Assembly: GCA_000431075.1 (NCBI GenBank)
Contig: HF986880.1
Coordinates: forward strand, 1-7,294
Direction of reading: 5' to 3'
DNA length: 7,294 nucleotides
DNA from: Firmicutes bacterium CAG:555
GTDB lineage: Bacteria > Bacillota > Clostridia > Oscillospirales > Oscillospiraceae
The translations under genes and the position numbers were made by a program. This document shows, one piece after another, positions 1 to 6,553 of this stretch. Position 1 is the stretch's first letter, and each line of letters begins with the position of its first letter. A model generated the notes under the pieces. The model searched no databases. It was not told the origin of the DNA and worked only from the letters and a program-made list of their open reading frames with translations.

Positions 1-24
1 TTTGATGCCTTCGAGCATTTTCAT
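1..24 (-). CDS. start of a further gene, probably a second family III CoA-transferase/racemase (3' end outside window)
   Basis: Only eight codons are visible: MKMLEGIK, starting at the ATG at 24. AAAGGAG lies 9 nt upstream (34-40). A second ATG at 29 is out of frame and stops after two codons. The residues MLEGIK match the typical family III opening (L-E-G-[IV]-[KR]-[VI]) seen in the gene just upstream (PLEGVK). A tandem pair of such genes is therefore my best guess, but eight residues are thin evidence. The 26-nt gap supports co-transcription. Confidence 0.5.
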
Positions 25-50
25 ATCATTTTTCTCCTTTAATTCGAATT

Positions 51-1232
51 TTAAATAACGCCGTTTTTCTGAAGCTCGGCTATCTGCTCGTCAGTATAGC
101 CGATAGACTTGAGCATCTCGGTGTTATGCTCGCCCTTTCTGGGCGGGAACAGTTCCTTACGCGCGGGGGTCTCCGAGAGCTTGACGGCCGAGCCTATCAT
201 CCTGACACTGCCGTAGGTTCCCTCGGGGTCGGTCATCTCATAGACCATGTCACGGGCGACGACCTGCGGGTCTGCAAAGACCTCTTCGAGGTTTTTGACC
301 GGTGCCCAGCAGCAGTCAACGCCGGTGAGCTTTTCTATCCACTCGGCCTGAGTTTTGGACTTGAACATGTCACGCAGATACGCAAACATCTCGTCCTGCT
401 TTGTGAGGTCACGCTGGTAGGCCTTGAACTCCTCCTTGCCGATGGCATCGCAGAAGTTTGCCCACAGGTGCGGCTCGATTGCGCCGATGCTGATGTATCT
501 GCCGTCTTTTGTCTCATACACCTCGTAGCAGGCATTCTGGCCGTTTAAGATATTCTCAGCCGCCTTGGGAGACACGCCCTTTACGAAATAGTCGTTTGCA
601 AGCACAGGCAGCCACGAGACAGCGCCGTCGAGCATCGATGTATCGACATACTGGCCGACACCGTTGCGCTTCACGCCCATGAGAGCGATGAGGATGCCTA
701 TCGCCGCATACAGTGCGCCGCCGCCGATATCGGCGATCTGGACGCCGGGGATGGTGGGGGTCTGTCCCTTGCGTGCAGTCAGGCCGAGGATGCCTGCGTA
801 GCTTATATAGTTAAGGTCGTGACCCGAGGTCAGACGATACGGGCCTGTCTGACCGTAGCCGGACAGGGAGCAGTAAACGATCTTGGGGTTGATGGCCTTT
901 ATCGTTTCGTAGTCAACGCCCAGCTTTTTCACAACGCCGGGGCGGTACTGCTCGAGCACGACATCGGCGTCCTTAGCGAGCTTATAGAATATTTCCTTGC
1001 CCTCGTCGCTTTTTAGGTTGAGGGTGATGCTTTTTTTGTTGCGGTTGACCTGGAAGAATGCTCCGCCCGTGTCGCCTATCTTGGGAACGCCGCCTCTGAA
1101 GAGGTCGCCGCCCTTGACGGCTTCGACCTTGATGACCTCTGCGCCGAAGTCGGCGAGAATCATGGAGCAGAACGGACCGGGGAGCATCGTGCTCAGGTCA
1201 AGGATTTTCACGCCTTCAAGCGGTAATGCCAT
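51..1232 (-). CDS. family III CoA-transferase / alpha-methylacyl-CoA racemase-like protein (CaiB/BaiF family)
   Basis: This 393-aa protein spans the full family length. The start PLEGVKILDLS (4-14), then LPGPFCSMILADFGAEVIKVE (17-37), SLSGYGQTGP (122-131), GHDLNY (137-142), IADIGGG (166-172) and GQYVDTSMLDG (193-203) define the CaiB/BaiF fold. Asp168 corresponds to the aspartate that forms the CoA-transferase anhydride (Asp169 in formyl-CoA transferase and CaiB). His138, Asp168 and Glu253 (in SIGAIEP) have exactly the spacing of catalytic His126, Asp156 and Glu241 of M. tuberculosis alpha-methylacyl-CoA racemase. The stretch from NGQNACY to GAIEP also reads like the racemases. It either epimerises a 2-methyl (or otherwise 2-substituted) acyl-CoA or exchanges CoA between product and substrate acids. 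Sequence alone does not separate the two. The ATG at 1232 has AAGGAGG 7 nt upstream. The next gene starts 26 nt after its TAA. Confidence 0.9.
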   Translation of the reverse strand: MALPLEGVKILDLSTMLPGPFCSMILADFGAEVIKVEAVKGGDLFRGGVPKIGDTGGAFFQVNRNKKSITLNLKSDEGKEIFYKLAKDADVVLEQYRPGVVKKLGVDYETIKAINPKIVYCSLSGYGQTGPYRLTSGHDLNYISYAGILGLTARKGQTPTIPGVQIADIGGGALYAAIGILIALMGVKRNGVGQYVDTSMLDGAVSWLPVLANDYFVKGVSPKAAENILNGQNACYEVYETKDGRYISIGAIEPHLWANFCDAIGKEEFKAYQRDLTKQDEMFAYLRDMFKSKTQAEWIEKLTGVDCCWAPVKNLEEVFADPQVVARDMVYEMTDPEGTYGSVRMIGSAVKLSETPARKELFPPRKGEHNTEMLKSIGYTDEQIAELQKNGVI

Positions 1233-1234
1233 TA

Positions 1235-1276
1235 GAGCACCTCCTTGCTCGGATAGGGGGACCGGATTGATCCCCC
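1235..1276 (-). promoter_or_regulatory. two hairpins in the 53-nt gap before the family III gene, the second presenting the ribosome-binding site
   Basis: In transcript order the first inverted repeat is GGGGGA/TCCCCC with a 9-nt loop (1256-1276). The second is GAGCA/TGCTC (1235-1239 with 1246-1250), whose 6-nt loop is exactly AGGAGG, the Shine-Dalgarno core, 7 nt from the ATG at 1232. A loop-displayed ribosome-binding site would normally stay accessible. No T-run follows the first stem, so termination is not indicated. Confidence 0.5.
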
Positions 1277-1285
1277 ATTAAATTC

Positions 1286-2461
1286 TTACTTCTTTTTGCC
1301 GAGACCGATCGCCTTTGCGATGATGCCCAGCTGTACCTCGGAGGTACCGGCCATCAGGCGGTAGTGGCGGGTGTCAACGAACTGGCGTGCAATTGCGTTC
1401 TCACGCAGGATGCCGGGGCCGCCCCAGATCTGAACGCCGAGGTCGGAGATCTTGTATGCAAGCTCGCTGGTGGCGTACTTTGCGATCGACACTTGAGTGT
1501 TGACGCTCTCGCCTGCCATGAACAGCATGGTCAGATGCTCAACATAGCTTCTTGCCTGATCGAGCTCTGCGGCTGCCTTTGCGATCTCGAACTGCCAATG
1601 CTGGTATGCGCCGAGAGGCTTGCCGGCAACGAGGCGCTCGTTTGCACGCTGTACGCACAGCTCAAAGGCGTACTCTGCCATGCCGAGAGTGCCCCAAGAG
1701 CCCATGAGACGCTCTTTTTCGAGGTGCTGCATGAGGTAGTAGAAGCCTCTGTTCTCCTCGCCGAGCAGGTTCTCCTCGGGAACGACGACATCGTGGAAGA
1801 TGTACTCGGAGGTGTCCTGAGAGTTAAGACCGATCTTGTTGAGCAGCTTACGCTCGAAGCCCGGTGCGTCGGTGGGGATGATGAGCAGGCTGATGCCCTT
1901 GTGGGGCTTTTCTGCGTTGGGGTTAGTGACGACTGCAACGATGGCGTAGTCGGAGACCATACCGTTGGAGATGTAGATCTTGCCGCCGTTTACGATGTAG
2001 TTGCCCTTGCCGTCCTTAACTGCGCTGGTCTCGATGTGAGCAAGGTCGGAGCCGTGCTCTGCCTCGGTCATGCAGATGCAGATGCAGGTGTCGCCGGATG
2101 CAACGCCGGGGAGGTACTTTTCCTTCTGTGCCTCGGTGCCGTGTGCGTAGATGTAGGGAGCGACGGTGTCGCTGCTCAGGCGGGTCAGAACGCCGTTAAG
2201 GCCGCGCTTGCTGAGCTCTTCGCCGTAGACGATGGAGTAGAGCATATCGAGCTCTCTGCCGCCGTACTTCTTGTCCAGCCACAGGCAGCCGTAGCCTGCG
2301 TCGCCGAACTTTTTGAAGGTCTCCTTGCCGACGGAGTGGTTCTTCTCCATGTCCATGTAATAGGGGACTATCTCTCTGTCAAGAAATTCGCCAAACTCCT
2401 TGCGGAATGCTTCGTGCTCCTCGGTGAAGGGCAGAAGGGACTTTTTAGGTAAGCTTTGCAT
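1286..2461 (-). CDS. acyl-CoA dehydrogenase family flavoprotein
   Basis: This 391-aa protein matches the usual size of a soluble homotetrameric FAD acyl-CoA dehydrogenase, which forms or reduces an alpha,beta double bond in an acyl-CoA using an electron-transfer flavoprotein. Visible in order are the N-terminal helical domain, the FAD/substrate motif MTEAEHGSD (131-139), GGKIYISNG (159-167), the beta-domain to about 235, helix G with LEKERLMGS (247-255), QIWGGPGILREN (344-355), and RLMAGTSEVQ (368-377). The usual Y-E-G-T catalytic Glu is Ala371 here; Glu250 occupies the position used by isovaleryl- and long-chain dehydrogenases. I chose the ATG at 2461 because AAAGGAG lies 7 nt upstream and the family begins near there. 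A GTG at 2524 would add 21 unconserved-looking residues. CaiA-type reductases belong to the same family, so the physiological direction may be reductive. No ETF genes are in the window. Confidence 0.93.
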   Translation of the reverse strand: MQSLPKKSLLPFTEEHEAFRKEFGEFLDREIVPYYMDMEKNHSVGKETFKKFGDAGYGCLWLDKKYGGRELDMLYSIVYGEELSKRGLNGVLTRLSSDTVAPYIYAHGTEAQKEKYLPGVASGDTCICICMTEAEHGSDLAHIETSAVKDGKGNYIVNGGKIYISNGMVSDYAIVAVVTNPNAEKPHKGISLLIIPTDAPGFERKLLNKIGLNSQDTSEYIFHDVVVPEENLLGEENRGFYYLMQHLEKERLMGSWGTLGMAEYAFELCVQRANERLVAGKPLGAYQHWQFEIAKAAAELDQARSYVEHLTMLFMAGESVNTQVSIAKYATSELAYKISDLGVQIWGGPGILRENAIARQFVDTRHYRLMAGTSEVQLGIIAKAIGLGKKK

Positions 2462-2468
2462 TAGAAAT

Positions 2469-2475
2469 CTCCTTT
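2469..2475 (-). promoter_or_regulatory. Shine-Dalgarno site that decides the acyl-CoA dehydrogenase start
   Basis: The minus-strand sequence AAAGGAG ends 7 nt before the ATG at 2461. The alternative in-frame GTG at 2524 overlaps the crotonase TGA as GTGA, but it would code for a polar segment unlike the family N terminus and would leave this strong site inside the gene. The 59-nt gap (2462-2520) also contains a small CCCGC-ATG-GCGGG hairpin at 2501-2513. Confidence 0.75.
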
Positions 2476-2520
2476 CAGATTCATTATTTCTATGTGTGCG
2501 CCCGCATGGCGGGGCATTGT

Positions 2521-3291
2521 TCACTGTTTGCTGCGGTTTTCTCTGTTGAATGCTTTAACGAGCTGTTGGTTGCGGTTTTCTATCTTGATGGCCGTATCAA
2601 TATCATTGACACTTTCCATCAAATTAAGCAGCTGCTTGCTGTACTGCAGAGCCTCGCTTGTGTAGCCTGCGAGCACTCTCGCCTTTTCCATCGCCGCATT
2701 GTCAAGCTCCGAAAGTGGGTAGCACCCTGAGGCGTAGCCAAGGCTCATGGCCTCTGGGGCGAGCATATATCTGCCCGTGAGCAGGATATCTCTTGCCACA
2801 CCGTCGCCGATAAGTCGGGGCAGCATATATGCACAGCCGAGGTCACCGCAGCTCATGCTCATTTTAAGAAGCGGACACGAGAATTTCACATCGTCGGCAA
2901 TGAGCCGGATATCCGATGCCATGGTCAGGAAAAATCCGCCGCCGACTGCGTAGCCGTGAGCAGCCGTGATGACGACCTGCTTTGCCTCGTGAACAAGAAC
3001 GATGAGCTCTCTTAGCTCCTCCTGGAAGTCATAGGACTTGTGTACGCTGTCACGGTCGCCCTCGCCGGGAAACAGGCTCATGAAGTCCGCTCCCGTGCAG
3101 AAGGCACGCTCCCCCTCGCCCCGGATGATGAGCACCTTCGTCTCATCATCCGTTTTGAGGGCACGGAAGAAGTGCAGCATATCGTCGAAAACCTCTCGTG
3201 ACCACGAGTTGAGCTTTTCCGGTCTGATGAAGCTCATCACGGCTATGCCGGGCTCGGGAAGCTCGACCCGGATATGCTTGTAGTCGTACAT
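2521..3291 (-). CDS. crotonase-superfamily protein (enoyl-CoA hydratase/isomerase-like) with atypical active site
   Basis: The 256-aa length and fold motifs are those of enoyl-CoA hydratase/isomerase. The oxyanion-hole segments are visible as AFCTGADF (63-70) and AAHGYAVGGGF (110-120), followed by SDIRLIADDVKF (126-137), LPRLIG (157-162) and an LLTGR segment (170-174). The two acid/base glutamates of rat mitochondrial hydratase (Glu144, Glu164, 20 residues apart) fall on Phe121 and Leu141 by ungapped alignment. An Asp at 150, in SCGDLG, aligns with the Asp of the dienoyl-CoA isomerase 'ADVG' motif (Asp204). It should therefore bind an acyl-CoA, but isomerisation, elimination or another crotonase reaction is as likely as hydration. 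The ATG at 3291 lies only 7 nt after the transporter stop and has no clear Shine-Dalgarno site, so translational coupling is likely. Its neighbours place it in the same CoA-ester pathway. Confidence 0.9.
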   Translation of the reverse strand: MYDYKHIRVELPEPGIAVMSFIRPEKLNSWSREVFDDMLHFFRALKTDDETKVLIIRGEGERAFCTGADFMSLFPGEGDRDSVHKSYDFQEELRELIVLVHEAKQVVITAAHGYAVGGGFFLTMASDIRLIADDVKFSCPLLKMSMSCGDLGCAYMLPRLIGDGVARDILLTGRYMLAPEAMSLGYASGCYPLSELDNAAMEKARVLAGYTSEALQYSKQLLNLMESVNDIDTAIKIENRNQQLVKAFNRENRSKQ

Positions 3292-3298
3292 GCTCTAA

Positions 3299-4693
3299 TT
3301 ACAGAAGGCCCAGTGCCATCCAGAGAGGTACGCTGCAGGTCATTGCGATGAGGTTGATGATGCAGTATGCATACGAGCCCTTGGATGCGGTTGCAAAGTC
3401 GAGGGAAGGATCGCACATCTTGATAAGGCCTGCGGATGCGGGGTTCTGGTAAGCGACATTCCAGCAGGTGCCGGATACCCAAGAGGTGAATACGAGGACG
3501 AAAATGTTGATGCCGTGTGCCTCAAGCAGCGAGCCGAAGATTGCGATCATGACGGCCATGCAGCAGGACTGCGACACGATGACGAAACGAAGCAGGTATG
3601 TGATGATGCACAGTGCGGGGATGAAGATCCAGGGGCTGCTCATGATGGGAGCGAGGATGGGTCCGAGGATGCCTGCCAGCCAAGTGCTGACGCCGAGGGA
3701 TGCCATGAGACTTGCAACGGAAAGAACGCCGCCGACGAAGATGGTGATGGTCCACATGCCCTTTGCGCCGACCTCGGGAGGAGTGATCAGGCCGCATGCG
3801 ATGAATGCGACATCGGCGAGGATGGCGATCATGCCTGCGTCGATCTTGTGGGTGGACTGGGTGAGCCAGAGAACGAGGGCTGCGAGAACGATGATGATGC
3901 CCTGCTTCTCCTTGGTGCTGATCTTGCCGAGAGCCTTGTAAGACTCCTTGATGAACTCAACATTTGCTGCCTTCTGAGTCTCGGTGGGCTTGCAGAAAAT
4001 GAGGCAGAAAACATAAACGAGGATGATGCAGACTACATACCATACGCATGCACGGACAAACCACTGACCCCAGGAAACGCTCTCACCGACGAAGCCGAGC
4101 ATGAGTGCGACATACACAGAGCCGGAAACGAAGGCCATACCGAGCTGGTTGGTGCCCATGAAGTTTGCAAACCAAAGGCCGAGGGACTGCTTGGAGTTAC
4201 GCTCTGCGCCGGATGCCTCACAGACCTGATTGACGAACGGAGCCATCATGGAGGTCTTTGCGGTGGAGGACGGGATGATGGGGCTCATGATAACGCCGGA
4301 AAGGAGCATTGCGGTAACCTGACCTGCATAGGTTCCGGGGAAACGGGTCAGGACCCAAAGAGCAAGGCGCTTCATAAAGCCGCTGTTGTTGATGCCGATG
4401 GACATGATGAACACGCCGATGCACAGCCATACGGTGCTGGATGCGAAGTTCGAGGTGACCTCGGCGACGGTTGCGACCTTCAGTGCCACGAGCACTGCCA
4501 TGGTGCACAATACCGCTGCCCAGTCGGGGACTGCACGGGAAATGATGAGTACGAGCATGAACACGAAGCAGCCGAGATACTGCCATGCCGCACGGCTCAT
4601 CTGCTCGGTCTCAGCGGGAAGATATGCGATGAGGACGAGCGCTGCGATTGCGAGTACGAAGCCAAGAAGTGTTCTTTTTGTGTTCTTAGACAT
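3299..4693 (-). CDS. DASS/SLC13 (CitT-like) carboxylate anion transporter
   Basis: This 464-aa very hydrophobic protein has roughly 10-12 membrane segments (about 9-26, 37-53, 57-75, 86-104, 126-140, 186-202, 212-233, 264-278, 286-303, 314-330, 337-372, 376-405, 440-462) and a hydrophilic cytoplasmic loop at 234-263. The membrane pattern, the STVWLCIGVFIMSIG segment (86-100) and the re-entrant PSSTAKTSMMAP (141-152) are typical of divalent anion:Na+ symporters and of CitT-type exchangers, which move di/tricarboxylates or sulfate. The first SNT signature reads SST (142-144). The second re-entrant region reads VSQSCCMAV (373-381), without an SNT/STT motif. It would sit in the inner membrane and import the acid activated by the upstream ligase. 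The ATG at 4693 is preceded by AAAGGAG with 9-nt spacing in an AT-rich 62-nt gap. The substrate is unknown. Family confidence is good; a more distant ion-transporter superfamily member is the alternative. Confidence 0.85.
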   Translation of the reverse strand: MSKNTKRTLLGFVLAIAALVLIAYLPAETEQMSRAAWQYLGCFVFMLVLIISRAVPDWAAVLCTMAVLVALKVATVAEVTSNFASSTVWLCIGVFIMSIGINNSGFMKRLALWVLTRFPGTYAGQVTAMLLSGVIMSPIIPSSTAKTSMMAPFVNQVCEASGAERNSKQSLGLWFANFMGTNQLGMAFVSGSVYVALMLGFVGESVSWGQWFVRACVWYVVCIILVYVFCLIFCKPTETQKAANVEFIKESYKALGKISTKEKQGIIIVLAALVLWLTQSTHKIDAGMIAILADVAFIACGLITPPEVGAKGMWTITIFVGGVLSVASLMASLGVSTWLAGILGPILAPIMSSPWIFIPALCIITYLLRFVIVSQSCCMAVMIAIFGSLLEAHGINIFVLVFTSWVSGTCWNVAYQNPASAGLIKMCDPSLDFATASKGSYAYCIINLIAMTCSVPLWMALGLL

Positions 4694-4755
4694 TTTCGTC
4701 TTCTCCTTTATGTTTATTTTTTAATTAACATTCAATAAAACAGCAAAACTATCTA

Positions 4756-6429
4756 TTACTTTTTCTGGTCATCAAATGCATGCTCAAGATACATTTTTCT
4801 GACCGCTTTTCTGTCGGGCTTGCGGTTCTTGGTCTTGGGGAGCATGTCCATGGTGTAATACTCCTTGGGCACCTTGAACCTTGAGAGCTTCTCACGGCAG
4901 ACCTGCTCGACCTCGGCAAGGTCAATGGTCTTGCCCGGCATGGGCTGAACGAATAATGCGGGAACCTCGCCGCGACGCTCGTTCGGAACGCCTATCGCAA
5001 TTGCGTCTGCGACATTCGGTGCGGTTATCGCAACCGCCTCAAGCTCGCTGGGGAACACATTGAAGCCGCCGGTTATGATGAGATCCTTTTTCCTGTCGCA
5101 GATGACAAGGAAGCCTTCCTCATCGATCAGTCCGATATCTCCCGTGTACAGCCAGCCGTTGCGCAGCATTTTAGCCGTTTCCTCGGGATTGTTCCAATAC
5201 TCGTGCATGACGCATTCGCCACGGCAGATTATCTCGCCCGGTGTTCCGTCCTCGACAATCTCGGTGCCGGTCTCCTGATCGACGATGAGGTATTCGATGT
5301 TGGGGTTCACAACGCCGACCGTGCCTACCTTGCGATGGTCATGACCGTTTATGGTTATGGTGTTTACCGTTTCGGTCATGCCGTAGCCCTCGGTGATGAC
5401 GGCTCCCGTGAGCTCCTCGACACGCTTGATGACATCCACGGGCAGCGGAGCCGAGCCGCAGGTTATGACCTTGAGCGAGGAAATGTCATACTTCTGATAC
5501 TCCTCATGGGTAGCGATAAGCTTCATCCACAGAGGAACGGACGGCCAAACGGTGGGACGGAATTTCTCGATGACCTTGAGTATCTCGTCAAGGCTCTCGG
5601 CAAAGAATATCGTGCCGCCCATGGTGAGGTTTACGACGATGCCCTGACCGAAGCCGAATGCATGGGACATGCCCAGTGCTATGATGACCATGTAGTTTTC
5701 ATAGTCATTATCGTTGAGGAAGGGCCTGAAATACTGCACCTGAGCCATTGCCTTTGCGACAAATGCGTGGTTTGTCTGGCAGCAGCCCTTCAAGACTCCG
5801 GTCGTACCGCCGGTGTATTGCAGTACCGCAACATCCTCGGGCAAAATCTCGATATCGGGTTCGCTTGCGTCGTCGGAAATGATGCTTTCCCACGCATTGA
5901 ACTCATCCCAGCGATTTTCCTTCTCAAGTGCGGGGCAGAACACAGCCTTTTCGATGCTCTGTCTGTCGTCCTTGAGAGCCTGGGCTACCGCATCGGCACC
6001 GTCGGAGTCGGTTATGACCATCTTCGGGGTGCAGTCTTTAATTCTACGGCTGATCTCATCTGCGGTGGAGCGGGGGTTGGTGTTTACCATTATGATGCCG
6101 GTCTTGAAGCAGGCATGTGCCAGTGCCACGAACTCAAATCCGTTTGAGACATAGGTTATGACACGGTCGCCCTTCTTAAGACCATTTGCGAGAAATCCGT
6201 TCGCTATCTTTGCTGCAAGAGTATTGCACTCGACATAGCTCATCTTCTCGCCTTTGCTAATTACATAGGTCTTGTCGGGATGTTCGTTTACTCTCTTGAG
6301 GAACAGCTCCTTACAGGAAACGGCGGGTATAGGAAAGTCGTACACCACACAGGGGTCCTTGATCTTGTCCCACTTTTTTCTGTATCGGACCAGTGCCTCT
6401 TCAAATTTCTTGTTCTGCAGCTGATTCAT
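4756..6429 (-). CDS. AMP-forming acyl-CoA synthetase (carboxylate-CoA ligase)
   Basis: This 557-aa protein of the ANL adenylate-forming superfamily has the usual family length. It activates a carboxylic acid with ATP to an acyl-AMP and then to the CoA thioester in the cytoplasm. Core motifs are present in order: the P-loop YTGGTTGVLKG (205-215), the GSAPLP strand (325-330), EGYGMTE (347-353), YTGD (428-431), the hinge region DRKKDLIITGG (445-455) followed by NVFPSELE, and a C-terminal PKTKNRKPDR (531-540). In that last motif Lys537 aligns with the catalytic adenylation lysine, although the usual Gly before it is Arg. The acid-binding pocket cannot be read reliably, so the substrate is unknown; CaiC, BaiB and medium-chain or aryl-CoA ligases are all plausible relatives. 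The ATG at 6429 has TGAGG 8 nt upstream. A DASS transporter gene starts 62 nt after the stop, which fits uptake coupled to CoA trapping. Confidence 0.93.
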   Translation of the reverse strand: MNQLQNKKFEEALVRYRKKWDKIKDPCVVYDFPIPAVSCKELFLKRVNEHPDKTYVISKGEKMSYVECNTLAAKIANGFLANGLKKGDRVITYVSNGFEFVALAHACFKTGIIMVNTNPRSTADEISRRIKDCTPKMVITDSDGADAVAQALKDDRQSIEKAVFCPALEKENRWDEFNAWESIISDDASEPDIEILPEDVAVLQYTGGTTGVLKGCCQTNHAFVAKAMAQVQYFRPFLNDNDYENYMVIIALGMSHAFGFGQGIVVNLTMGGTIFFAESLDEILKVIEKFRPTVWPSVPLWMKLIATHEEYQKYDISSLKVITCGSAPLPVDVIKRVEELTGAVITEGYGMTETVNTITINGHDHRKVGTVGVVNPNIEYLIVDQETGTEIVEDGTPGEIICRGECVMHEYWNNPEETAKMLRNGWLYTGDIGLIDEEGFLVICDRKKDLIITGGFNVFPSELEAVAITAPNVADAIAIGVPNERRGEVPALFVQPMPGKTIDLAEVEQVCREKLSRFKVPKEYYTMDMLPKTKNRKPDRKAVRKMYLEHAFDDQKK

Positions 6430-6492
6430 TTAATTATCCTCATTAAGCTCTAAAAGCAATTATTCTCTCTTTTCCCTCGCTTCCTCCCGGAA

Positions 6493-6514
6493 CTGCCGGG
6501 GAGGAGCCCGGCAG
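6493..6514 (-). repeat. perfect 8-bp hairpin, 6-nt loop
   Basis: The inverted repeat CTGCCGGG / CCCGGCAG flanks a GAGGAG loop (CTCCTC in the minus-strand RNA). The stem is almost all G-C and should be very stable. It lies between the flavoprotein stop and the synthetase start. A CCCATGGG palindrome (6515-6522) is directly adjacent. There is no T-run after the stem in either direction, so it is listed as a structured element rather than a terminator. Confidence 0.6.
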
Positions 6515-6553
6515 CCCATGGGGAAAAAGGGGGGATTACACAGCCGGACTATC

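Noticed and set aside
1364..2452. Plus-strand frame of 362 codons opposite the acyl-CoA dehydrogenase
   Set aside because: Low-complexity Val/Leu/Ala/Asp-rich translation that mirrors the codons of the real gene. No recognisable motif.
2462..2524. GTG start at 2524 extending the dehydrogenase by 21 residues and overlapping the crotonase stop as GTGA
   Set aside because: The extension does not look like the family N terminus, and a strong AAAGGAG sits at the right distance from the ATG at 2461.
3515..4738. Long plus-strand reading frame of 407 codons opposite the transporter
   Set aside because: It is the antisense shadow of a well-supported DASS gene. The translation is rich in Asp, His, Cys and Glu with no membrane or domain pattern, and there is no ribosome-binding site logic.
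4694..4755. Possible promoter in the AT-rich gap before the transporter (TTGAAT ... CATAAA)
   Set aside because: Each box matches only 4 of 6, and the -10 would overlap the Shine-Dalgarno site, putting the transcript start too far downstream.
5203..6147. Plus-strand frame of 314 codons opposite the synthetase
   Set aside because: Overlaps the core motifs of the synthetase on the other strand, and its own product resembles no family.
51..6429. Direct assignment as the carnitine operon (caiTABCD)
   Set aside because: The transporter is DASS rather than BCCT, the crotonase lacks the catalytic glutamates, and the family III protein looks racemase-like. Only the overall logic is shared, so no cai symbols are given.
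6430..6480. Possible promoter with an AATAAT -10-like box before the synthetase
   Set aside because: No acceptable -35 box at 16-18 nt spacing; too weak to report.
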